Positions 14,129 through 21,755 of a DNA stretch of 21,816 nucleotides are shown here, piece after piece (position 1 is the stretch's first letter; each line of letters starts with the position of its first letter). The notes below the pieces were generated by a model. The model did not search any database and was not told where the DNA came from. It saw only the letters and a list, made by a program, of their open reading frames with translations. Both the position numbers and the translations under genes were made by a program. This stretch comes from a virus: positions 1-21,816 of IMG/VR virus record IMGVR_UViG_3300021964_000631; one strand, given 5' to 3'.

Positions 14129-16068
14129 TGGCTGAACTACCAGAAGGGTTTGAAGTAGTCTCACAACCTAAGCAAGCACAACCCTCTCAAGCGCCAGCAG
14201 TACCAGAAGGGTTTTCTATTGTTGAATCTCAAGCATCTTCTAGCGCACCCCTAGAGGTTACTTTTGGCGAGAATCCAGCAGAAGGCAGCATACTAGACCC
14301 TCTGGCAAGCGGCTTAGGTTTTGGCTTTACAGATGAGGCTTTAGCGGGCATGGGTACAGCTTTCGCTTTGGTTAAGGGTGATATAGAACCTAATCAAGTG
14401 GGTGAGATGTATGAGGGCATGAGAACAGGTCTATTAGAACAGAGACAGAGTTTTGCAGAAGACCACCCCGTACAAGATTTTCTAGCAGAAATCGCGCCAA
14501 TGATTGTAGGCGGACTTCCTAAGATTATGGAGCAATACGCTTCTAAAGGGCTGTTTGGTGCTGGCATGGTGGGCGGTGGCGAAGCTGGTCTATATGGCGC
14601 AGGTACAGCAGAGGGAGACGGTATAAAAGAGGGCGACCCTATAAATGTGCCTTTCACAGATATTCAGATAGGTGAGTCTCCTATAGATGTGCCCGCTAGA
14701 GTTGAAGGGGCAGTAACAGAAGCGCCTATTGGTGTTTTGGGTGGCGCAGGTGGCGCTAAGGTAGTAAATACAGCGACAGACCTAATACAAAACGCAGCCA
14801 CTAAGAAAAAGCTAGTAAGAGAGGGTAGAGCGGGTACTGAAAGAGCTGATTTAATCTTAAAAGACCCTTCTAAGGCACAGCCTACTGAGGGTATGTTTGA
14901 CGAGCCTTCTGGTTTGTTTGAGGTGAGCAGTCAATTTATGCCTAACCAGCCTCGCGTGGTTAAGCTAAAGAGCGCAGACAAGGCGTTTAAGCAGCAAATA
15001 AGCAAGGGTACTGTAGCCAGAATAGCTAAGGCGAACAAATCTACAAGAGACAGCATGAAGCTGCTAACCAAACGCCACTACCAACAACTAGAAGGCATCT
15101 CAGACGATGAGGCTTATGGAATTATTGGTGATGAGTTTTCTAAGAGATTGACAAAAGTACAAGATACCCACAAAAAGGCTCTAAACTCTCAGAAGCGAGC
15201 TGTACAGACTGATTTAAGAGGAATTAAGGGAGAGCAATTAGCTAACTCGCTAGATAACTTTGCAGATGATTTATTTAGAGTTGATGAGGCGGGAAACCCT
15301 GCGGGAATCCTGAATAAAAACAATATATCTGTAAACGATAAAGGCTCTCTTGATTTCTCTCAAGTGCCTGAGTTAAACCCATTGTCAGACCCTTCTAACC
15401 AAGCAACACTCAATAAGATGTGGTCACAATATAAGAAGGTCAAAAATGGCGAGGACTTGCATAAGCTTAGACAGGATATTGATAAAGCAAGAAAGAACCC
15501 GCCTAAAGGCTTGGCAAAAGTGGACGATGTTTCTAATAACATTCTAAAACAGATGCGCGGCTCTCTCAGAAACCAGCTTATAGATTTATCAGACGACTAC
15601 GCAGAGGCTAATGGCGTGATAAGCAGAAACATAGCAGCCTTTGAGAAGATGGAAGACACTATACCTGCGTTAAAGAAAATAGATTTCAACGACCCTGATG
15701 GCTACCAGAAGGCTATGGATTTAGTGGCTAACAAGTCTCGAAGCATGAGCGCAAACACAGACCAAGGCATAAAGATGCGCGACATGATAGACACCTTTGA
15801 CAATCTATCTGCTGAGTATGGTGGAAAGTTTGACACAGACATAAAGCAGTTGTCTCGATATTTCTTAGACCTAAAGCAGTCTATGGGTACAACCAAGCCT
15901 GCCTCTTTTGCTGGAGAGGGTGAAACCTTTGTTAAGCGAGGTGTAGAGAAAGCGAAGCAATATACAGGGCTAGACCTTATAAAATCCAAACAATTAGACA
16001 TAACTAATCGCACTAAACATGATGCACTTTTAGATGTAATAGACGAGGCGAACAAAAGGCAAAAATAA
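14128..16068 (+). CDS. Large ejection / internal virion protein
   Basis: 646 residues from ATG 14128, which overlaps the previous stop (TAATG) and has AGGGG just upstream. A GTG at 14104 is open but would overlap more and adds MDSVSGAI. The N-terminus holds a duplicated LPEGFEVVSQ / VPEGFSIVES element. A Gly-rich amphipathic region with GLGFGFTDEALAGMG follows, common in large phage internal proteins, then a Gly/Ala stretch (IVGGLPKI, AGMVGGGEAGLYGAG) that could lie in a membrane. From ~300 on it is charged and helical (KAFKQQISKGTVARIAKANK and later). No lytic-transglycosylase motif is visible. Likely the third ejection protein. Confidence 0.7.
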   Translation: MAELPEGFEVVSQPKQAQPSQAPAVPEGFSIVESQASSSAPLEVTFGENPAEGSILDPLASGLGFGFTDEALAGMGTAFALVKGDIEPNQVGEMYEGMRTGLLEQRQSFAEDHPVQDFLAEIAPMIVGGLPKIMEQYASKGLFGAGMVGGGEAGLYGAGTAEGDGIKEGDPINVPFTDIQIGESPIDVPARVEGAVTEAPIGVLGGAGGAKVVNTATDLIQNAATKKKLVREGRAGTERADLILKDPSKAQPTEGMFDEPSGLFEVSSQFMPNQPRVVKLKSADKAFKQQISKGTVARIAKANKSTRDSMKLLTKRHYQQLEGISDDEAYGIIGDEFSKRLTKVQDTHKKALNSQKRAVQTDLRGIKGEQLANSLDNFADDLFRVDEAGNPAGILNKNNISVNDKGSLDFSQVPELNPLSDPSNQATLNKMWSQYKKVKNGEDLHKLRQDIDKARKNPPKGLAKVDDVSNNILKQMRGSLRNQLIDLSDDYAEANGVISRNIAAFEKMEDTIPALKKIDFNDPDGYQKAMDLVANKSRSMSANTDQGIKMRDMIDTFDNLSAEYGGKFDTDIKQLSRYFLDLKQSMGTTKPASFAGEGETFVKRGVEKAKQYTGLDLIKSKQLDITNRTKHDALLDVIDEANKRQK

Positions 16069-17279
16069 TGGCATATAAAATAGGCGAACCCACACAACAG
16101 CAGTTTATAGATGATAATGGCGACCCTGCCACAAGTCATAAACTCTATTTCTATCTAGAAGGCACAACTACCCCTACTAACGTAGCTTTCGACACTGCGG
16201 GAAGCTCTGTAGCTACCACTGTGACTATTGGTAGCAATGGCTACCCTCAATCAGGTGGAAGCGATGTAACTATCTACTACGATGAGGACACGACTTACGA
16301 CATCGTTAGAAAGGATGCCGCTGACGTAGCTTATGGCGCGACAATCGAGAGCTACAAAGTACCTACCCCTAGCTCAACAGATACTATTAAATCTGTACTA
16401 AGCGCGGGCGGTAGTGCTGCTGATGTGATAACAGCTAGCTTAACCCCTGCGCCTACTTCTTTAGTAGACCAGCAAACTGTCATTGTAGAATTACAACATG
16501 GCGCTAATACAACAACAACTCCTACCTTTAACCTAAACTCTCTAGGCGCTAAGACTATTGTCAGAGACGATGACCAAGCTCTAGTAGTGGGTGATACAGG
16601 TGGAGATGGTTATAAGCTATTATTGTCTTTTTCTAATACGAAAGATTCCTGGCAGTTATTAAACCCCGCGAAATCAGGCGTATCTAAAACAATTTATACC
16701 AGCAACGACACTCATACACCATCTAGCAAAGCCTCTACTATAGAGTTTGAGGTTATTGGTGCGGGTGGAGGTTCTGGCGGCTGTGCAGCAACAGGTGGAG
16801 CGCAGTATTCAACTGGTGGCGCTGGTGGCGGTGGTGGGTATGTAAACCATTCGACTACCACTGTCGATACATCTTATACCATAGTTGTTGGCTCAGGTGG
16901 TGCGGGTGGCACAGCAGGCGCTAACGCTGGCAGTGTTGGCGGTGATTCCTCAGTAACAGGCGCTTCTATTACTTTAACAGGTAACGGTGGTGCAGGTGGC
17001 ATAGGCGGTACAGCCATTGGCTCTGTTATATATCCTGCAACTTCTGGAGGAACTGCAAGCGGAGGCTTATTTAATGTTGCTGGAGGAGATGCTGGTAGTG
17101 GTCTTGATGGGGGATTGTCTTTTAAACAGACAATAGTGGCTACGGCTACAAGACCTAGCGCGGGTGTTGCTGGTATTGATTACGGCACTGGTGCTAGTGG
17201 CGCTGCAAGCGACCCAAATGAGTCAGCTAGAGCTGGCGCAGCAGGCGGTGATGGAATCGTAATAGTAACTGAATACTAG
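16068..17279 (+). CDS. Tail fibre with glycine-rich C-terminal domain
   Basis: 403 residues. The N-terminal ~110 residues (GEPTQQQFIDDNGDPAT, LYFYLEGTTTPT, VTIYYDEDTTYDIVRKD) form a tail-attachment beta domain common in marine phage fibres. A middle beta region (VDQQTVIVELQHGAN, TIVRDDDQALVVGD) is followed from ~230 by a glycine-rich domain with runs such as GAGGGSGG, GGAGGGGGYV, VVGSGGAGGTAG and GNGGAGGIGG, ending in GAAGGDGIVIVTEY. Such glycine-rich domains pack as polyglycine-II-like sandwiches in known phage adhesins and often end fibres. Predicted receptor-binding fibre. It abuts the ejection gene with TAATG. Confidence 0.85.
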   Translation: MAYKIGEPTQQQFIDDNGDPATSHKLYFYLEGTTTPTNVAFDTAGSSVATTVTIGSNGYPQSGGSDVTIYYDEDTTYDIVRKDAADVAYGATIESYKVPTPSSTDTIKSVLSAGGSAADVITASLTPAPTSLVDQQTVIVELQHGANTTTTPTFNLNSLGAKTIVRDDDQALVVGDTGGDGYKLLLSFSNTKDSWQLLNPAKSGVSKTIYTSNDTHTPSSKASTIEFEVIGAGGGSGGCAATGGAQYSTGGAGGGGGYVNHSTTTVDTSYTIVVGSGGAGGTAGANAGSVGGDSSVTGASITLTGNGGAGGIGGTAIGSVIYPATSGGTASGGLFNVAGGDAGSGLDGGLSFKQTIVATATRPSAGVAGIDYGTGASGAASDPNESARAGAAGGDGIVIVTEY

Positions 17280-17287
17280 AGGTAATT

Positions 17288-17395
17288 ATGAGCGGATTTG
17301 TAATACTAGCACTAACAGTATCTATCACTTTATGGGTGGGGGATATGATAGAAGAGCATGAGCAAAAAGACATTAACATTGAGCAACAGAGGTAA
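17288..17395 (+). CDS. Very small single-TM protein
   Basis: A 35-residue frame starts at ATG 17288 with AGAGG at 17278-17282 (good spacing) and stops at 17393-17395, two bases before the next start. Residues 3-17 (GFVILALTVSITLWV) are hydrophobic enough for one membrane span. The rest is charged (GDMIEEHEQKDINIEQQR). Its stop region supplies the AGAGGT used by the next gene. Small, but start, spacing and composition are consistent with a real gene. Function unknown. Confidence 0.55.
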   Translation: MSGFVILALTVSITLWVGDMIEEHEQKDINIEQQR

Positions 17396-17397
17396 AA

Positions 17398-17763
17398 ATG
17401 TACTACCAATTTGAACAAGAACAAAACATAGCAACTAATGGCACTAAAACCATTACTGTAAATAAACCAGTGGATAAGTCTCGCAATCCTGACGACCCTT
17501 TCACAGACAAGCACTGTATTGCTATTGACCCAGGCGGCTTCACTGCTGGAACTATCACAGTAACCTCTACCGCTATCGGAGCGGCTTCTGATGAGGCTGT
17601 GTTTGAAGATGGCAGTGCTTTAGTTATCAATCTAGCCACAAGTGGCGAGCCTTTCACTCGCAAGCTTGAGGGCTTTCCTGTTGAGTCGTTTAAGTTTGTC
17701 GGAGCTTCTATGACAGGCGGCAGCGGTAACGATTGGGGAATAACTATAGTTTCAGGTCACTAG
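17398..17763 (+). CDS. Small beta-rich virion protein
   Basis: This 121-residue protein starts MYYQFEQEQNIATNG, with many short strands (KTITVNKPVDK, AGTITVTSTAIG, ALVINLATSGEPFTRKLEG) and a C-terminus FKFVGASMTGGSGNDWGITIV. Its size and the closing strand pattern resemble small phage tail-tip or fibre-attached proteins, but I cannot name a family. Ribosome-binding site AGAGGT lies 6 bases from the ATG. It sits among fibre genes, so a surface or adhesion role is likely. Confidence 0.6.
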   Translation: MYYQFEQEQNIATNGTKTITVNKPVDKSRNPDDPFTDKHCIAIDPGGFTAGTITVTSTAIGAASDEAVFEDGSALVINLATSGEPFTRKLEGFPVESFKFVGASMTGGSGNDWGITIVSGH

Positions 17764-17764
17764 A

Positions 17765-18316
17765 ATGACTTTAGACCTCTCTAAAATGTCGCTCTCTAAG
17801 ATGGCTTTAGAGGGGATGGATGTTAATACAATAAATACCAGACTTGCGACTGCTTCCACTTTTTACGCAATGACACAAAGAACAGCCGCCTCTGTCGCTA
17901 CGGTTGCCACTTTTGCTGATGGTACAACTTACTATCCAGTGGCGTTGACTACAGCGGCAGTAGGCACAGCTTATAATTTTACAGATAACAATGACGGAAG
18001 CTTTACAAACGCAAGCGGCATCACCTTAAAAGTAAGGGGAACGGTTTTAATACAGGGTGTAGATAGTGTTGCGGATTTACAACTACTCTTAACAGCTCAA
18101 ACAAATGAAAGCGGCTCATGGGCTGAGATAGACACAAGGCGCGGAAGCATGACAAGAACACCAAGCTCATCAAACCCTATCACCTACACTTGTCAATACT
18201 CTCTTTCTTTAAGTAACGGGAAATCAATACGACCCGCAGTAAGGGCATACGATGGAACGGGTGCAGAAACTTTTAGCGCGTCAACTATTACGCATTCAGT
18301 TTGGGGGTATGAATAA
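17765..18316 (+). CDS. Fibre-associated beta-sandwich protein (single module)
   Basis: 183 residues. A short Lys/Met/Leu helix (SKMSLSKMALEGMDV) is followed by one beta module starting near residue 50: TYYPVALTTAAVGTAYNF, DGSFTNASGITLKVRGTVLIQG, ITYTCQYSLSLSNGKSIRPAVRAYDG and a closing TITHSVWGYE. The FTN-x-(S/T)G-x-x-L element and strand order recur twice in the next protein, so these genes probably arose from a common module. Such modules resemble C1q/TNF-like jelly rolls at fibre tips, though only a structure prediction could show it. TAATG joins it to the next gene. Confidence 0.65.
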   Translation: MTLDLSKMSLSKMALEGMDVNTINTRLATASTFYAMTQRTAASVATVATFADGTTYYPVALTTAAVGTAYNFTDNNDGSFTNASGITLKVRGTVLIQGVDSVADLQLLLTAQTNESGSWAEIDTRRGSMTRTPSSSNPITYTCQYSLSLSNGKSIRPAVRAYDGTGAETFSASTITHSVWGYE

Positions 18317-19227
18317 TGGCTACTAACCCTAAAATGATTGGCTCAACTATTGGCGCGGATAATTTAAACACAACAGAGGCTATGAGTACGAGTGCTTATG
18401 TTTTGCTTAATCCCGCTTGCGTAAGTGGAACTAATAACAGGAATTGCACAGACACATCAAGCGCGGGGCAGCTTAAAAACGAATCAGGGCAAGACTTAGA
18501 TATTGAAATACTTTTTTCCTTGTCCAGTGATGATTCTGATCAGACAGCTAGATTCGCGCCAATGACTTCAACAGATAACTCAACATACACAGAAGACACC
18601 ACAGCATACGCATGGACTTACCTAGTTGGCGCTGACCCGAAAGTCGTAGTGCTTAAATGGAGGCTAACCCTAGCGGCTGGTAGCTGGGTGGGTGTAGGCG
18701 TTAAGGGTGACACAAACACTAATAACCAATCTTATAGAACATACGTTTTGCATATTAGGTCTATTGAGGGCTACGGTACACCTTCACTTATTGGTGATGC
18801 GTACTCTACTTATGACAACACAGAAGAGACAACAGCAGGTACAACAGCTTTCCAGGTGCCTCTTGTTACAACAACAGCAGCAGGGGAAAATGTCGGTTTA
18901 ACAACGGACAACGCAGGAGCATTAACAAACAATACAGGCAGCACATTGGTGTGTGATGTTTTCTGGTTTGGCACAGGTCGAAAGCCCACATCTACATCGA
19001 GAATTTACACCTTTAGCATTGGTAAAAACACAGGCTCTGGTTTTTCGGCTGTAGACACAGGCACTAGCCGAATCAACTTAGCACAACAATCACAGCAGGG
19101 GGTTTTCGCTTTTGCTACAGTTAGCCTAGACGATGGCGATTCTATTGCAGCGATGTTTAGTTGCCCCTCAACCAACGCTAGCTGGGAAATGTGGTCTTAT
19201 CAATTACATATTATGAGTAGAACTTAG
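18316..19227 (+). CDS. Fibre-associated protein with two tandem beta modules
   Basis: 303 residues made of two related halves. Module A (~13-150) runs from MSTSAYVLLN through AGQLKNESGQDLDIEILFSL and TVLKWRL-like strands to YRTYVLHIRS. Module B (~158-303) runs from TTAFQVPLVTT through AGALTNNTGSTLVCDVFWFG and ATVSLDDGDSIAAMFSCP to SYQLHIMSR. Both have the AGxLxNxxGxxLxxxxxF segment and a final YxLHIxS strand. No signal or membrane segment is present. Two domains plus the single one in the preceding gene suggest a jointly assembled surface structure. No family name known to me. Confidence 0.65.
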   Translation: MATNPKMIGSTIGADNLNTTEAMSTSAYVLLNPACVSGTNNRNCTDTSSAGQLKNESGQDLDIEILFSLSSDDSDQTARFAPMTSTDNSTYTEDTTAYAWTYLVGADPKVVVLKWRLTLAAGSWVGVGVKGDTNTNNQSYRTYVLHIRSIEGYGTPSLIGDAYSTYDNTEETTAGTTAFQVPLVTTTAAGENVGLTTDNAGALTNNTGSTLVCDVFWFGTGRKPTSTSRIYTFSIGKNTGSGFSAVDTGTSRINLAQQSQQGVFAFATVSLDDGDSIAAMFSCPSTNASWEMWSYQLHIMSRT

Positions 19228-19237
19228 GAGCAAAATT

Positions 19238-19585
19238 ATGGATTTAGTATTACATGGCGTAGAGCCAAACAGGGTTTTAATAGGTACAGATGCAGACGGT
19301 AATCGCTGGAATGCTCAAGAGGGTTTGCATGATGGTGGTGCTAAGTTTGCTAATGCTATGGCTGACGATAACAACAACACTGTCACAAAATTTGAAGACA
19401 CTCAGGAATATGCTGACGGTGTAGCTGCACAAGAAAGATATAACAAGCTAGGTGAGATTGAGGCGCTCGAACAAAAGGCTTTACGCTCAGTGATTGCTTT
19501 GTCGCTTGACCCTAGCGACAATACAGAGCGCGGGTATCTTCAAGACTATAAAAACCAAATAGACGCGATAAGAGCTAGCTTATAA
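19238..19585 (+). CDS. Small protein, possible fibre assembly factor
   Basis: 115 residues. The N-terminal half (VLHGVEPNRVLIGTDADGNRWNAQ) is beta-rich. The C-terminal half is helical, with EIEALEQKALRSVIALSLD and a closing NQIDAIRASL. A terminal helix of the form I..LEQ.ALR....L..I..LRA.L is frequent in tail-fibre assembly chaperones and small tail proteins, so that role is possible but unproven. AGGAG lies well placed before ATG 19238. It sits between two fibre genes, which supports a fibre-linked job. Confidence 0.6.
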   Translation: MDLVLHGVEPNRVLIGTDADGNRWNAQEGLHDGGAKFANAMADDNNNTVTKFEDTQEYADGVAAQERYNKLGEIEALEQKALRSVIALSLDPSDNTERGYLQDYKNQIDAIRASL

Positions 19586-20761
19586 ATGACTATAGACGTA
19601 TCAGGCGGGGGTGGTGGTGTAGCAGATGTACCTCTAGCAGGTAATGACAGCTCCACTGCTTTAAACACAGGCTCTAGCTTTACAGGCTCATGGTCTGCTG
19701 TACCTGTTGGCTCTTTGCTTACTGTTGATTTAAAGAGTGATGTGGACTTAACTTTAAAAGTTGAGTATTCCGTAGATGGTGGTACTACAACGGACTCTAC
19801 CTTAACTCGATACTATCGCACTGCTTTTATATTTGCTCCCCAAACCTTTAAGAATGCTAGACCCTATGTTCGTTTAGTTGTTGAGAATAGTAGCGGTACA
19901 AACGCCACATACATGAGATTAAATTCCTATGTGGGTGAAGGCGAGGCTATTCTTAACATACCCGTAGACGGCACAATGTCTAAGGACTATGGGGCTATCT
20001 CTACACGCCCTACTGACTTCCATGCAGAGGTAGCATTGGGAAGGCGGCAAGGTGTGAGTTTATGGAATAAGTTTGGATATAACGATGATGTTGACACAGG
20101 CACAGAGCTTCTAGCTTCTTGGGGTGGTACTTTTCAGTTTCTAACAACAGGCGAGACTATCAATATCGTATCGACATCTACTGCTGACGATGGCGACCCT
20201 GCTGGTACAGGCGTAAATTCTATTGTTGTTTATGGTGTTGATGAAAACTGGGATTCTCAAACTGTAGTCTACACAATGGACGGCACTAGCACAGTCACAA
20301 GCGCAGAATCATGGATAGGCATAAATAGGGTAGCTGCTTTCCTATCAGGAAGCGGGCAAACTAACGCAGGCACTATCAACATTACTGCAACTACATCGGG
20401 CTACCAGATGGCTCAAATGCCAGCAGGGGAGGGGGTATCTCAACAATGTATTTTCTACACTCCCCAAAATCATACATTCTTAGCTGAGTGGTTACATTTC
20501 AACAGTATCAAGTTATCAGGCGGGGGAAACCCTGAGCTAATCTTTAAAGCGTGGGTTTATAGTGCTGTAAACAATACTAAACAAGAAGTATTCAGGGGAA
20601 AGATGGATTTAGCCAGAAGTAATGATTTAGATGTAGCGCCCCCTGTGCCTTTTCCTCTTTCTGAAAAGACTATATTCTGGCTAGAGTGTACCACTGACTC
20701 TGATAATACTCAGGCAAGCGCCAGGTTTTCAGGTGAGCTAGCAAGAGACGCAGACGCATGA
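19586..20761 (+). CDS. Large virion surface / fibre protein of marine-phage type
   Basis: 391 residues. After a Gly run (SGGGGGVADVPL), residues ~18-130 form a beta domain (FTGSWSAVPVGSLLTVDLKSD, LKVEYSVDGGTTTDSTL, YVRLVVENSSGTNATYMRL). From ~150 comes GRRQGVSLWNKFGYNDDVDTG, GTFQFLTTGETINIVS, NSIVVYGVDENWDSQTVVYTMDG, NRVAAFLSGSGQTNAGTINIT and VSQQCIFYTPQNHTFLAEWLHFN. This set of short phrases is very common in uncultured marine phages, whose proteins are annotated only as structural. No catalytic motif. The start abuts the upstream stop (TAA-ATG) with no clear ribosome-binding site, so it is probably coupled. Confidence 0.72.
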   Translation: MTIDVSGGGGGVADVPLAGNDSSTALNTGSSFTGSWSAVPVGSLLTVDLKSDVDLTLKVEYSVDGGTTTDSTLTRYYRTAFIFAPQTFKNARPYVRLVVENSSGTNATYMRLNSYVGEGEAILNIPVDGTMSKDYGAISTRPTDFHAEVALGRRQGVSLWNKFGYNDDVDTGTELLASWGGTFQFLTTGETINIVSTSTADDGDPAGTGVNSIVVYGVDENWDSQTVVYTMDGTSTVTSAESWIGINRVAAFLSGSGQTNAGTINITATTSGYQMAQMPAGEGVSQQCIFYTPQNHTFLAEWLHFNSIKLSGGGNPELIFKAWVYSAVNNTKQEVFRGKMDLARSNDLDVAPPVPFPLSEKTIFWLECTTDSDNTQASARFSGELARDADA

Positions 20762-20961
20762 TTATAGAAGATGCAAAAAAGTTAATTATACAATCTGACT
20801 CTCGCGGTGTGTGGATTGGTTATTTAAGGAAGGAGATAGGCGCAGATGCGGTTAATGACTTACTAGAGTCGGGTGAGTTTGTTAAGGTTAAGCAATCCAA
20901 CCCTATCCACAATAACGGCTCTAGCGGTATGGTTTGGGCAGTCAAGGGTGCTAAAAAATGA
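20758..20961 (+). CDS. Small soluble hypothetical protein
   Basis: 67 residues starting with ATGA over the stop of the fibre gene. The sequence is helical at first (IIEDAKKLIIQSDSRG, YLRKEIGADAVNDLLESG) and then beta-like (EFVKVKQSNP, GMVWAVKG), an arrangement seen in small winged-helix folds. That is only a pattern and not a DNA-binding call. It is followed by another ATGA overlap into a membrane protein. I do not recognise it. Confidence 0.55.
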   Translation: MIIEDAKKLIIQSDSRGVWIGYLRKEIGADAVNDLLESGEFVKVKQSNPIHNNGSSGMVWAVKGAKK

Positions 20962-21188
20962 CAACGCCTATACAATTAGTCTTTATCGCTCTAGGTGTAA
21001 TAATCGCCATTCAATCACTGTCAAAAGGTATAGCTGTTGGCGCTTTGCCTACAGGGTGGTTTTTTGCAGAAGATGCTGAGAACTCAGTCTATGTTTGGCT
21101 AGGTGCTGTCTTTGTATGGAGCTTATCGCTCGTTTTCTTATTAAAGGTTCAAGATGCTCGAAATAATCAAAAACAGCCTCAACGATAA
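20958..21188 (+). CDS. Two-TM membrane protein, candidate holin
   Basis: 76 residues with two predicted transmembrane helices, roughly 5-22 (IQLVFIALGVIIAIQSL) and 44-63 (VYVWLGAVFVWSLSLVFLLKV), and a basic, Gln-rich tail (DARNNQKQPQR). Size, two helices and charged C-terminus match class II holins, and it lies after the fibre genes where short-tailed phages often carry lysis genes. No endolysin follows within the window, which weakens the claim. It starts at an ATGA overlap with the previous gene. Confidence 0.55.
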   Translation: MTTPIQLVFIALGVIIAIQSLSKGIAVGALPTGWFFAEDAENSVYVWLGAVFVWSLSLVFLLKVQDARNNQKQPQR

Positions 21189-21360
21189 GAGCGGAGCACT
21201 TACTGTCATACTAGCGGTGATTATAATGGCTGTAGGAGGCTCTTATAAGCTGCTGACAGACCGTTTAAATGAAGAGCATAGAGATGTGACACAGTTACAA
21301 AAAGACCTTCACAGCCTTGATAAGCGCGTTACAGTGCTAGAGGTTAAGAATGACAATTGA
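21154..21360 (+). CDS. Single-TM protein with C-terminal coiled coil
   Basis: 68 residues. After a short polar start (MLEIIKNSLNDKSG), residues 15-32 (ALTVILAVIIMAVGGSYK) form one membrane span. The rest is a predicted coiled coil (LTDRLNEEHRDVTQLQKDLHSLDKRVTVLE). It overlaps the preceding gene by 35 bp, which is long but typical of phage lysis and small membrane genes. AAAGG precedes the ATG. The plan, a TM followed by a coiled coil, resembles XhlA-like or DUF2730-like phage proteins and also i-spanins, but no embedded lipoprotein partner was found. Confidence 0.55.
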   Translation: MLEIIKNSLNDKSGALTVILAVIIMAVGGSYKLLTDRLNEEHRDVTQLQKDLHSLDKRVTVLEVKNDN

Positions 21361-21631
21361 GCAATTTTTAAATAATGTTATAGGCTCTTCCTGGCTTTTA
21401 CCCTTATTAGCTATTTTAGGGTGGATATTAGTCAAGTATTTAGATGGTAAGTTTCTATCTACTGACGACTTCAATAAATACAAGGAAGCTAGGGGTGAGG
21501 AGGAAAGGGAATACCGTGAGCATATTAAGGATGAGTTTGAAGAGAAGCAGCGGTATATAGAAACCGTGGATAAGAAAGCCAACGATAACGGGAGAGAAGT
21601 GGCTAGGCTTGAGGGTAAGTTAGAGAGCTAA
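21350..21631 (+). CDS. Single-TM protein with acidic coiled coil
   Basis: 93 residues. It starts MTIEQFLNNVIGSS, has one membrane span at about 14-30 (SWLLPLLAILGWILVKYLD), then a highly charged helical tail (FNKYKEARGEEEREYREHIK and further to VARLEGKLES). GAGG at 21340-21343 is well placed. It overlaps the previous gene by 11 bp. The layout matches its neighbour and suggests that the two form a complex at the inner membrane. Similar TM plus coiled-coil proteins occur in phage lysis and superinfection regions. Its last 29 bases overlap the minus-strand gene at 21603-21755. Confidence 0.6.
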   Translation: MTIEQFLNNVIGSSWLLPLLAILGWILVKYLDGKFLSTDDFNKYKEARGEEEREYREHIKDEFEEKQRYIETVDKKANDNGREVARLEGKLES

Positions 21632-21755
21632 ACTCCTTTCTAGCCCTCTTACTTAATGCGCGTTTTATTTTTTTTCTTTGTCCAGACTTCCATGTGTGGA
21701 TATTTTTAGCGCAGATTGCATCTACCTCATCACCTGACTTGAGTTTCTGTTTCAC
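21603..21755 (-). CDS. Small basic conserved phage protein
   Basis: A 50-residue frame on the minus strand runs from GTG (complement 21753-21755) to TAG (complement 21603-21605). It begins MKQKLKSGDEVDAIC, has HTWKSGQRKKIKRALSKRARK in the middle and ends SSLTYPQA. The SGDEVDAI...KSGQRKKIKR...KR pattern is common in small phage proteins of unknown function, often rich in Lys/Arg. The GTG overlaps the stop of the next minus-strand gene upstream (GTGA). Convergent with the late operon, it probably belongs to a separate early or middle transcript. A run of T at 21667-21676 is its own Lys codons and not a terminator. Confidence 0.72.
   Translation of the reverse strand: MKQKLKSGDEVDAICAKNIHTWKSGQRKKIKRALSKRARKEFSSLTYPQA

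Noticed and set aside
15702-16139. 145-residue open frame on the minus strand
   Set aside because: It lies opposite the end of the large ejection gene and the start of the fibre gene, both of which have good plus-strand coding signals and coupling. It is Cys/Ser/Phe-rich in a way typical of an antisense shadow.
17227-17663. Minus-strand frames across the fibre genes
   Set aside because: They overlap well supported plus-strand genes and show no ribosome-binding context or recognisable protein.
18707-18901. Second plus-strand frame within the two-module fibre protein
   Set aside because: Rich in Gln/Leu from the CAG/CAA composition of an overlapping frame; no start context, wholly inside a longer convincing gene.
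16068-20761. Diversity-generating retroelement targeting the fibre genes
   Set aside because: No reverse transcriptase and no template/variable repeat pair was seen. A search of the complete genome would be decisive.
21154-21631. Rz/Rz1-type spanin pair
   Set aside because: Both proteins have a TM and a coiled coil as in an inner-membrane spanin, but no lipobox-bearing partner frame was found nested in or after them.
21660-21690. Long T run resembling a rho-independent terminator
   Set aside because: The run encodes the Lys-rich stretch of the minus-strand 50-residue gene and has no adequate stem directly before it. A 9-bp stem with a mismatch at 21627-21655 is too far from the run.
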